From NCBI GenBank assembly GCA_037783545.1, contig JBBELK010000985.1, positions 1 to 64,000 on the forward strand: 64,000 nucleotides of DNA, read 5' to 3'. Origin of the DNA: Henricia sp. BOLD:AAB3569. Taxonomy: Eukaryota; Echinodermata; Asteroidea; Spinulosida; Echinasteridae. The position numbers and the translations under genes were made by a program. Every line of letters begins with the position of its first letter. Position 1 is the stretch's first letter. Below, piece by piece: positions 45,887 to 57,190 of this stretch. The notes beneath the pieces were generated by a model. It saw only the letters and a list, made by a program, of their open reading frames with translations, ran no database searches and was not told the origin of the DNA.

Positions 45887-48800
45887 TCACGCAAACCGTG
45901 GCTGTCTGTACACACCTCTTTGGGGTACTCCTGAGTTGTGCGCATGCTCAGTCATTCGGACTGTCGTTAACGCACCGCAGTTTGGCTCGGCAATTTGGTC
46001 AAAGTGTGGTCCAAACGTCGGCAAATTTGGAGGTCGAAAAATGTTCCGACGAACTTCAAATTTGGCATGCCCTAAACTCTCTATATTGCGCACTTGTCAT
46101 AAAAAATTGACAGACTTTCGCCGGGAAATGGCAGAGAAATTTCAAAGTTTAGAAAAAACTGGGTTGAGGCTTCCTGACTGCTCTCACGCAAACCGTGGCT
46201 GTCTGTACACACCTCTTTGGGGTACTCCTGAGTTGTGCGCATGCTCAGTCATTCGGACTGTCGTTAACGCACCGCAGTTTGGCTCGGCAATTTGGTCAAA
46301 GTGTGGTCCAAACGTCGGCAAATTTGGAGGTCGAAAAATGTTCCGACGAACTTCAAATTTTGCATGCCCTAAACTCTCTATATTGCGCACTTGTCATAAA
46401 AAAATTGACAGACTTTCGCCAGGAAATGGCAGAGAAATTTCAAAGTTTAGAAAAAACTGGGTTGGGGCTTCCTGACTGCTCTCACGCAAACCGTGGCTGT
46501 CTGTACACACCTCTTTGGGGTACTCCTGAATTGTGCGCATGCTCAGTCATTCGGACTGTCGTTAACGCACCGCAGTTTGGCTCGGCAATTTGGTCAAAGT
46601 GTGGTCCAAACGTCGGCAAATTGGGAGGTCGAAAAATGTTCCGACGAACTTCAAATTTTGCATGCCCTAAACTCTCTATATTGCGCACTTGTCATAAAAC
46701 ATTGACAGACTTTCGCCGGGAAATGGCAGTGAAATTTCAAAGTTTAGAAAAAACTAGGTTGAGGCTTCCTGACTGCTCTCACGCAAACCGTGGCTGTCTG
46801 TACACACCTCTTTGGGGTACTCCTGAGTTGTGCGCATGCTCAGTCATTCGGACTGTCGTTAACGCACCGCAGTTTGGCTCGGCAATTTGGACAAAGTGTG
46901 GTCCAAACGTCGGCAAATTTGGAGGTCGAAAAATGTTCCGACGAACTTCAAATTTTGCATGCCCTAAACTCTCTATATTGCGCACTTGTCATAAAAAATT
47001 GACAGACTTTCGCCGGGAAATGGCAGAGAAATTTCAAAGTTTAGAAACAAACTGGGTTGAGGCTTCCTGACTGCTCTCACGCAAACCGTGGCTGTCTGTA
47101 CACACCTCTTTGGGGTACTCCTGAGTTGTGCGCATGCTCAGTCATTCGGACTGTCGTTAACGCACCGCAGTTTGGCTCGGCAATTTGGTCAAAGTGTGGT
47201 CCAAACGTCGGCAAATTGGGAGGTCGAAAAATGTTCCGACGAACTTCAAATTTTGCATGCCTTAAACTCTCTATATTGCGCACTTGTCATAAAACATTGA
47301 CAGACTTTCGCCGGGAAATGGCAGTGAAATTTCAAAGTTTAGAAAAAAACTGGGTTGAGGCTTCCTGACTGCTCTCACGCAAACCGTGGCTGTCTGTACA
47401 CACCTCTTTGGGGTACTCCTGAGTTGTGCGCATGCTCAGTCATTCGGACTGTCGTTAACGCACCGCAGTTTGGCTCGGCAATTTGGTCAAAGTGTGGTCC
47501 AAACGTCGGCAAATTTGGAGGTCGAAAAATGTTCCGACGAACTTCAAATGTTGCATGCCCTAAACTCTCTATATTGCGCACTTGTCATAAAAAAATTGAC
47601 AGACTTTCGCCGGGAAATGGCAGAGAAATTTCAAAGTTTAGAAAAAACTGGGTTGAGGCTTCCTGACTGCTCTCACGCAAACCGTGGCTGTCTGTACACA
47701 CCTCTTTGGGGTACTCCTGAGTTGTGCGCATGCTCAGTCATTCGGACTGTCGTTAACGCACCGCAGTTTGGCTCGGCAATTTGGTCAAAGTGTGGTCCAA
47801 ACGTCGGCAAATTTGGAGGTCGAAAAATGTTCCGACGAACTTCAAATTTTGCATGCCCTAAACTCTCTATATTGCGCACTTGTCATAAAACATTGACAGA
47901 CTTTCGCCGGGAAATGGCAGTGAAATTTCAAAGTTTAGAAAAAACTGGGTTGAGGCTTCCTGACTGCTCTCACGCAAACCGTGGCTGTCTGTACACACCT
48001 CTTTGGGGTACTCCTGAGTTGTGCGCATGCTCAGTCATTCGGACTGTCGTTAACGCACCGCAGTTTGGCTCGGCAATTTGGACAAAGTGTGGTCCAAACG
48101 TCGGCAAATTTGGAGGTCGAAAAATGTTCCGACGAACTTCAAATTTTGCATGCCCTAAACTCTCTATATTGCGCACTTGTCATAAAAAATTGACAGACTT
48201 TCGCCGGGAAATGGCAGAGAAATTTCAAAGTTTAGAAAAAAAACTGGGTTGAGGCTTCCTGACTGCTCTCACGCAAACCGTGGCTGTCTGTACACACCTC
48301 TTTGGGGTACTCCTGAGTTGTGCGCATGCTCAGTCATTCGGACTGTCGTTAACGCACCGCAGTTTGGCTCGGCAATTTGGACAAAGTGTGGTCCAAACGT
48401 CGGCAAATTTGGAGGTCGACAAATGTTCCGACGAACTTCAAATTTTGCATGCCCTAAACTCTCTATATTGCGCACTTGTCATAAAAAATTGACAGACTTT
48501 CGCCGGGAAATGGCAGAGAAATTTCAAAGTTTAGAAAAAACTGGGTTGAGGCTTCCTGACTGCTCTCACGCAAACCGTGGCTGTCTGTACACACCTCTTT
48601 GGGGTACTCCTGAGTTGTGCGCATGCTCAGTCATTCGGACTGTCGTTAACGCACCGCAGTTTGGCTCGGCAATTTGGTCAAAGTGTGGTCCAAACGTCGG
48701 AAAATTTGGAGGTCGAAAAATGTTCCGACGAACTTCAAATGTTGCATGCCCTAAACTCTCTATATTGCGCACTTGTCATAAAAAATTGACAGACTTTCGC

Positions 48801-50051
48801 CGGGAAATGGCAGAGAAATTTCAAAGTTTAGAAAAAACTGGGTTGAGGCTTCCTGACTGCTCTCACGCAAACCGTGGCTGTCTGTACACACCTCTTTGGG
48901 GTACTCCTGAGTTGTGCGCATGCTCAGTCATTCAGACTGTCGTTAACGCACCGCAGTTTGGCTCGGCAATTTGGTCAAAGTGTGGTCCAAACGTCGGCAA
49001 ATTTGGAGGTCGAAAAATGTTCCGACGAACTTCAAATTTTGCATGCCCTAAACTCTCTATATTGCGCACTTGTCATAAAAAATTGACAGACTTTCGCCGG
49101 GAAATGGCAGAGAAATTTCAAAGTTTAGAAAAAAACTGGGTTGAGGCTTCCTGACTGCTCTCACGCAAACCGTGGCTGTCTGTACACACCTCTTTGGGGT
49201 ACTCCTGAGTTGTGCGCATGCTCAGTCATTCGGACTGTCGTTAACGCACCGCAGTTTGGCTCGGCAATTTGGTCAAAGTGTGGTCCAAACGTCGGCAAAT
49301 TTGGAGGTCGAAAAATGTTCCGACGGACTTCAAATTGTGCATGCCCTAAACTCTCTATATTGCGCACTTGTCATACAAAATTGACAGACTTTCGCCGGGA
49401 AATGGCAGAGAAATTTCAAAGTTTAGAAAAAACTGGGTTGAGGCTTCCTGACTGCTCTCACGCAAACCGTGGCTGTCTGTACACACCTCTTTGGGGTACT
49501 CCAGAGTTGTGCGCATGCTCAGTCATTCGGACTGTCGTTAACGCACCGCAGTTTGGCTCGGCAATTTGGTCAAAGTGTGGTCCAAACGTCGGCAAATTTG
49601 GAGGTCGAAAAATGTTCCGACGAACTTCAAATTTTGCATGCCCTAAACTCTCTATATTGCGCACTTGTCATAAAAAATTGACAGACTTTCGCCGGGAAAT
49701 GGCAGAGAAATTTCAAAGTTTAGAAACAACTGGGTTGAGGCTTCCTGACTGCTCTCACGCAAACCGTGGCTGTCTGTACACACCTCTTTGGGGTACTCCT
49801 GAGTTGTGCGCATGCTCAGTCATTCGGACTGTCGTTAACGCACCGCAGTTTGGCTCGGCAATTTGGTCAAAGTGTGGTCCAAACGTCGGAAAATTTGGAG
49901 GTCGAAAAATGTTCCGACGAACTTCAAATGTTGCATGCCCTAAACTCTCTATATTGCGCACTTGTCATAAAAAATTGACAGACTTTCGCCGGGAAATGGC
50001 AGAGAAATTTCAAAGTTTAGAAAAAACTGGGTTGAGGCTTCCTGACTGCTC
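45887..50051 (+). repeat. 14-unit higher-order repeat, copy 1 (4165 bp)
   Basis: Ordered markers: TTCAAATTTGGC (45887); seven A with CGCCAGGAAAT and GGTTGGGGC (46184); AAATTGGGAGG with AAAACATTG and ACTAGGTTG (46482); TTTGGACAAAG with GAAACAAACTGGG (46779); GCATGCCTTAAAC (47077); TTCAAATGTTGC (47375); 47673; 47970; TTTGGACAAAG with GTCGACAAATG (48269); GTCGGAAAATTT (48566); CATTCAGAC (48863); CGACGGACTTC with TTGTGC (49161); TCCAGAG with GAAACAACTGGG (49458). The same order is found from 50052 and from 57191. CCTGAATTG near 46530 is the one change I found specific to this copy. Confidence 0.92.
49755..50051 (+). repeat. Patchwork unit at the junction of two 14-unit HOR copies
   Basis: Follows the GAAACAACTGGG tail of unit 49458 as unit 53920 does, but carries GTCGGAAAATTT and TTCAAATGTTGC, markers of units 48566, 52731 and 59870. 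It is followed directly by the HOR start marker TTCAAATTTGGC (50052). It is therefore where copy 1 was joined to copy 2, by unequal exchange or conversion. Confidence 0.82.
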
Positions 50052-53000
50052 TCACGCAAACCGTGGCTGTCTGTACACACCTCTTTGGGGTACTCCTGAG
50101 TTGTGCGCATGCTCAGTCATTCGGACTGTCGTTAACGCACCGCAGTTTGGCTCGGCAATTTGGTCAAAGTGTGGTCCAAACGTCGGCAAATTTGGAGGTC
50201 GAAAAATGTTCCGACGAACTTCAAATTTGGCATGCCCTAAACTCTCTATATTGCGCACTTGTCATAAAAAATTGACAGACTTTCGCCGGGAAATGGCAGA
50301 GAAATTTCAAAGTTTAGAAAAAACTGGGTTGAGGCTTCCTGACTGCTCTCACGCAAACCGTGGCTGTCTGTACACACCTCTTTGGGGTACTCCTGAGTTG
50401 TGCGCATGCTCAGTCATTCGGACTGTCGTTAACGCACCGCAGTTTGGCTCGGCAATTTGGTCAAAGTGTGGTCCAAACGTCGGCAAATTTGGAGGTCGAA
50501 AAATGTTCCGACGAACTTCAAATTTTGCATGCCCTAAACTCTCTATATTGCGCACTTGTCATAAAAAAATTGACAGACTTTCGCCAGGAAATGGCAGAGA
50601 AATTTCAAAGTTTAGAAAAAACTGGGTTGGGGCTTCCTGACTGCTCTCACGCAAACCGTGGCTGTCTGTACACACCTCTTTGGGGTACTCCTGAGTTGTG
50701 CGCATGCTCAGTCATTCGGACTGTCGTTAACGCACCGCAGTTTGGCTCGGCAATTTGGTCAAAGTGTGGTCCAAACGTCGGCAAATTGGGAGGTCGAAAA
50801 ATGTTCCGACGAACTTCAAATTTTGCATGCCCTAAACTCTCTATATTGCGCACTTGTCATAAAACATTGACAGACTTTCGCCGGGAAATGGCAGTGAAAT
50901 TTCAAAGTTTAGAAAAAACTAGGTTGAGGCTTCCTGACTGCTCTCACGCAAACCGTGGCTGTCTGTACACACCTCTTTGGGGTACTCCTGAGTTGTGCGC
51001 ATGCTCAGTCATTCGGACTGTCGTTAACGCACCGCAGTTTGGCTCGGCAATTTGGACAAAGTGTGGTCCAAACGTCGGCAAATTTGGAGGTCGAAAAATG
51101 TTCCGACGAACTTCAAATTTTGCATGCCCTAAACTCTCTATATTGCGCACTTGTCATAAAAAATTGACAGACTTTCGCCGGGAAATGGCAGAGAAATTTC
51201 AAAGTTTAGAAACAAACTGGGTTGAGGCTTCCTGACTGCTCTCACGCAAACCGTGGCTGTCTGTACACACCTCTTTGGGGTACTCCTGAGTTGTGCGCAT
51301 GCTCAGTCATTCGGACTGTCGTTAACGCACCGCAGTTTGGCTCGGCAATTTGGTCAAAGTGTGGTCCAAACGTCGGCAAATTGGGAGGTCGAAAAATGTT
51401 CCGACGAACTTCAAATTTTGCATGCCTTAAACTCTCTATATTGCGCACTTGTCATAAAACATTGACAGACTTTCGCCGGGAAATGGCAGTGAAATTTCAA
51501 AGTTTAGAAAAAAACTGGGTTGAGGCTTCCTGACTGCTCTCACGCAAACCGTGGCTGTCTGTACACACCTCTTTGGGGTACTCCTGAGTTGTGCGCATGC
51601 TCAGTCATTCGGACTGTCGTTAACGCACCGCAGTTTGGCTCGGCAATTTGGTCAAAGTGTGGTCCAAACGTCGGCAAATTTGGAGGTCGAAAAATGTTCC
51701 GACGAACTTCAAATGTTGCATGCCCTAAACTCTCTATATTGCGCACTTGTCATAAAAAAATTGACAGACTTTCGCCGGGAAATGGCAGAGAAATTTCAAA
51801 GTTTAGAAAAAACTGGGTTGAGGCTTCCTGACTGCTCTCACGCAAACCGTGGCTGTCTGTACACACCTCTTTGGGGTACTCCTGAGTTGTGCGCATGCTC
51901 AGTCATTCGGACTGTCGTTAACGCACCGCAGTTTGGCTCGGCAATTTGGTCAAAGTGTGGTCCAAACGTCGGCAAATTTGGAGGTCGAAAAATGTTCCGA
52001 CGAACTTCAAATTTTGCATGCCCTAAACTCTCTATATTGCGCACTTGTCATAAAACATTGACAGACTTTCGCCGGGAAATGGCAGTGAAATTTCAAAGTT
52101 TAGAAAAAACTGGGTTGAGGCTTCCTGACTGCTCTCACGCAAACCGTGGCTGTCTGTACACACCTCTTTGGGGTACTCCTGAGTTGTGCGCATGCTCAGT
52201 CATTCGGACTGTCGTTAACGCACCGCAGTTTGGCTCGGCAATTTGGACAAAGTGTGGTCCAAACGTCGGCAAATTTGGAGGTCGAAAAATGTTCCGACGA
52301 ACTTCAAATTTTGCATGCCCTAAACTCTCTATATTGCGCACTTGTCATAAAAAATTGACAGACTTTCGCCGGGAAATGGCAGAGAAATTTCAAAGTTTAG
52401 AAAAAAAACTGGGTTGAGGCTTCCTGACTGCTCTCACGCAAACCGTGGCTGTCTGTACACACCTCTTTGGGGTACTCCTGAGTTGTGCGCATGCTCAGTC
52501 ATTCGGACTGTCGTTAACGCACCGCAGTTTGGCTCGGCAATTTGGACAAAGTGTGGTCCAAACGTCGGCAAATTTGGAGGTCGACAAATGTTCCGACGAA
52601 CTTCAAATTTTGCATGCCCTAAACTCTCTATATTGCGCACTTGTCATAAAAAATTGACAGACTTTCGCCGGGAAATGGCAGAGAAATTTCAAAGTTTAGA
52701 AAAAACTGGGTTGAGGCTTCCTGACTGCTCTCACGCAAACCGTGGCTGTCTGTACACACCTCTTTGGGGTACTCCTGAGTTGTGCGCATGCTCAGTCATT
52801 CGGACTGTCGTTAACGCACCGCAGTTTGGCTCGGCAATTTGGTCAAAGTGTGGTCCAAACGTCGGAAAATTTGGAGGTCGAAAAATGTTCCGACGAACTT
52901 CAAATGTTGCATGCCCTAAACTCTCTATATTGCGCACTTGTCATAAAAAATTGACAGACTTTCGCCGGGAAATGGCAGAGAAATTTCAAAGTTTAGAAAA

Positions 53001-56000
53001 AACTGGGTTGAGGCTTCCTGACTGCTCTCACGCAAACCGTGGCTGTCTGTACACACCTCTTTGGGGTACTCCTGAGTTGTGCGCATGCTCAGTCATTCAG
53101 ACTGTCGTTAACGCACCGCAGTTTGGCTCGGCAATTTGGTCAAAGTGTGGTCCAAACGTCGGCAAATTTGGAGGTCGAAAAATGTTCCGACGAACTTCAA
53201 ATTTTGCATGCCCTAAACTCTCTATATTGCGCACTTGTCATAAAAAATTGACAGACTTTCGCCGGGAAATGGCAGAGAAATTTCAAAGTTTAGAAAAAAA
53301 CTGGGTTGAGGCTTCCTGACTGCTCTCACGCAAACCGTGGCTGTCTGTACACACCTCTTTGGGGTACTCCTGAGTTGTGCGCATGCTCAGTCATTCGGAC
53401 TGTCGTTAACGCACCGCAGTTTGGCTCGGCAATTTGGTCAAAGTGTGGTCCAAACGTCGGCAAATTTGGAGGTCGAAAAATGTTCCGACGGACTTCAAAT
53501 TGTGCATGCCCTAAACTCTCTATATTGCGCACTTGTCATACAAAATTGACAGACTTTCGCCGGGAAATGGCAGAGAAATTTCAAAGTTTAGAAAAAACTG
53601 GGTTGAGGCTTCCTGACTGCTCTCACGCAAACCGTGGCTGTCTGTACACACCTCTTTGGGGTACTCCAGAGTTGTGCGCATGCTCAGTCATTCGGACTGT
53701 CGTTAACGCACCGCAGTTTGGCTCGGCAATTTGGTCAAAGTGTGGTCCAAACGTCGGCAAATTTGGAGGTCGAAAAATGTTCCGACGAACTTCAAATTTT
53801 GCATGCCCTAAACTCTCTATATTGCGCACTTGTCATAAAAAATTGACAGACTTTCGCCGGGAAATGGCAGAGAAATTTCAAAGTTTAGAAACAACTGGGT
53901 TGAGGCTTCCTGACTGCTCTCACGCAAACCGTGGCTGTCTGTACACACCTCTTTGGGGTACTCCTGAGTTGTGCGCATGCTCAGTCATTCGGACTGTCGT
54001 TAACGCACCGCAGTTTGGCTCGGCAATTTGGTCAAAGTGTGGTCCAAACGTCGGCAAATTTGGAGGTCGAAAAATGTTCCGACGAACTTCAAATTTTGCA
54101 TGCCCTAAACTCTCTATATTGCGCACTTGTCATAAAAAATTGACAGACTTTCGCCGGGAAATGGCAGAGAAATTTCAAAGTTTAGAAAAAACTGGGTTGA
54201 GGCTTCCTGACTGCTCTCACGCAAACCGTGGCTGTCTGTACACACCTCTTTGGGGTACTCCCGAGTTGTGCGCATGCTCAGTCATTCGGACTGTCGTTAA
54301 CGCACCGCAGTTTGGCTCGGCAATTTGGTCAAAGTGTGGTCCAAACGTCGGCAAATTTGGAGGTCGAAAAATGTTCCGACGAACTTCAAATTTTGCATGC
54401 CCTAAACTCTCTATATTGCGCACTTGTCATAAAAAATTGACAGACTTTCGCCGGGAAATGGCAGAGAAATTTCAAAGTTTAGAAAAAAACTGGGTTGATG
54501 CTTCCTGACTGCTCTCACGCAAACCGTGGCTGTCTGTACACACCTCTTTGGGGTACTCCTGAGTTGTGCGCATGCTCAGTCATTTGGACTGTCGTTAACG
54601 CACCGCAGTTTGGCTCGGCAATTTGGTCAAAGTGTGGTCCAAACGTCGGCAAATTTGGAGGTCGAAAAATGTTCCGACGAACTTCAAATGTTGCATGCCC
54701 TAAACTCTCTATATTGCGCACTTGTCATAAAAAATTGACAGACTTTCGCCGGGAAATGGCAGAGAAATTTCAAAGTTTAGAAAAAACTGGGTTGAGGCTT
54801 CCTGACTGCTCTCACGCAAACCGTGGCTGTCTGTACACACCTCTTTGGGGTACTCCTGAGTTGTGCGCATGCTCAGTCATTCGGACTGTCGTTAACGCAC
54901 CGCAGTTTGGCTCGGCAATTTGGACAAAGTGTGGTCCAAACGTCGGCAAATTTGGAGGTCGACAAATGTTCCGACGAACTTCAAATTTTGCATGCCCTAA
55001 ACTCTCTATATTGCGCACTTGTCATAAAAAATTGACAGACTTTCGCCGGGAAATGGCAGAGAAATTTCAAAGTTTAGAAAAAACTGGGTTGAGGCTTCCT
55101 GACTGCTCTCACGCAAACCGTGGCTGTCTGTACACACCTCTTTGGGGTACTCCTGAGTTGTGCGCATGCTCAGTCATTCGGACTGTCGTCAACGCACCGC
55201 AGTTTGGCTCGGCAATTTGGTCAAAGTGTGGTCCAAACGTCGGCAAATTTGGAGGTCGAAAAATGTTCCGACGAACTTCAAATGTTGCATGCCCTAAACT
55301 CTCTATATTGCGCACTTGTCATAAAAAATTGACAGACTTTCGCCGGGAAATGGCAGAGAAATTTCAAAGTTTAGAAAAAAACTGGGTTGAGGCTTCCTGA
55401 CTGCTCTCACGCAAACCGTGGCTGTCTGTACACACCTCTTTGGGGTACTCCTGAGTTGTGCGCATGCTCAGTCATTCGGACTGTCGTTAACGCACCGCAG
55501 TTTGGCTCGGCAATTTGGTCAAAGTGTGGTCCAAACGTCGGCAAATTTGGAGGTCGAAAAATGTTCCGACGAACTTCAAATTTTGCATGCCCTAAACTCT
55601 CTATATTGCGCACTTGTCATAAAAAATTGACAGACTTTCGCCGGGAAATGGCAGAGAAATTTCAAAGTTTAGAAAAAACTGGGTTGAGGCTTCCTGACTG
55701 CTCTCACGCAAACCGTGGCTGTCTGTACACACCTCTTTGGGGTACTCCTGAGTTGTGCGCATGCTCAGTCATTCGGACTGTCGTTAACGCACCGCAGTTT
55801 GGCTCGGCAATTTGGTCAAAGTGTGGTCCAAACGTCGGCAAATTTGGAGGTCGAAAAATGTTCCGACGAACTTCAAATTTTGCATGCCCTAAACTCTCTA
55901 TATTGCGCACTTGTCATAAAAAATTGACAGACTTTCGCCGGAAAATGGCAGAGAAATTTCAAAGTTTAGAAAAAAACTGGGTTGAGGCCTCCTGACTGCT

Positions 56001-57190
56001 CTCACGCAAACCGTGGCTGTCTGTACACACCTCTTTGGGGTACTCCTGAGTTGTGCGCATGCTCAGTCATTCGGACTGTCGTTAACGCACCGCAGTTTGG
56101 CTCGGCAATTTGGTCAAAGTGTGGTCCAAACGTCGGCAAATTTGGAGGTCGAAAAATGTTCCAACGAACTTCAAATTTTGCATGCCTTAAACTCTCTATA
56201 TTGCGCACTTGTCATAAAAAATTGACAGACTTTCGCCGGGAAATGGCAGAGAAATTTCAAAGTTTAGAAAAAAACTGGGTTGAGGCTTCCTGACTGCTCT
56301 CACGCAAACCGTGGCTGTCTGTACACACCTCTTTGGGGTACAACTGAGTTGTGCGCATGCTCAGTCATTCGGACTGTCGTTAACGCACCGCAGTTTGGCT
56401 CGGCAATTTGGTCAAAGTGTGGTCTAAACGTCGGCAAATTTGGAGGTCGAAAAATGTTCCGACGAACTTCAAATTTGGCATGCCCTAAACTCTCTATATT
56501 GCGCACTTGTCATAAAAAATTGACAGACTTTCGCCGGGAAATGGCAGAGAAATTTCAAAGTTTAGAAAAAACTGGGTTGAGGCTTCCTGACTGCTCTCAC
56601 GCAAACCGTGGCTGTCTGTACACACCTCTTTGGGGTACTCCTGAGTTGTGCGCATGCTCAGTCATTCGGACTGTCGTTAACACACCGCAGTTTGGCTCGG
56701 CAATTTGGTCAAAGTGTGGTCCAAACGTCGGCAAATTTGGAGGTCGAAAAATGTTCCGACGAACTTCAAATTTTGCATGCCCTTAACTCTCTATATTGCG
56801 CACTTGTCATAAAAAATTGACAGACTTTCGCCGGGAAATGGCAGAGAAATTTCAAAGTTTAGAAAAAACTGGGTTAAGGCTTCCAGACTGCTCTCACGCA
56901 AACCGTGGCTGTCTGTACACACCTCTTTGGGGTACTCCTGAGTTGTGCGCATGCTCAGTCATTCGGACTGTCGTTAACGCACCGCAGTTTGGCTCGGCAA
57001 TTTGGTCAAAGTGTGGTCCAAACGTCGGCAAATTTGGAGGTCGAAAAATGTTCCGACGAACTTCAAATTTTGCATGCCCTAAACTCTCTATATTGCGCAC
57101 TTGTCATAAAAAATTGACAGACTTTCGCCGGGAAATGGCAGAGAAATTTCAAAGTTTAGAAAAAACTGGGTTGAGGCTTCCTGACTGCTC
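50052..57190 (+). repeat. 24-unit higher-order repeat, copy 1 (7139 bp)
   Basis: The first 13 units repeat 45887-49754 at an offset of 4165 bp with almost no change. Eleven further units follow: near-consensus units from 53920, a unit with CATTTGGAC preceded by GGTTGATGC (54515), GTCGACAAATG (54812), GTCGTCAACGC (55109), two near-consensus units, then at 56002-57190 a shortened copy of the 44401-45886 block. The whole 24-unit stretch is followed in register by a second copy at 57191. Confidence 0.92.
56597..56893 (+). repeat. Hybrid unit (crossover between two adjacent unit types)
   Basis: Its left part has GTTAACACACCGC, as in 43805 and 44996; its right part has GCATGCCCTTAACTC and GGTTAAGGCTTCCAGAC, as in 45293. 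In the donor block these markers lie in two successive units, so here two units have fused and 297 bp was lost. The exchange point lies between about 56,686 and 56,781. Confidence 0.88.
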
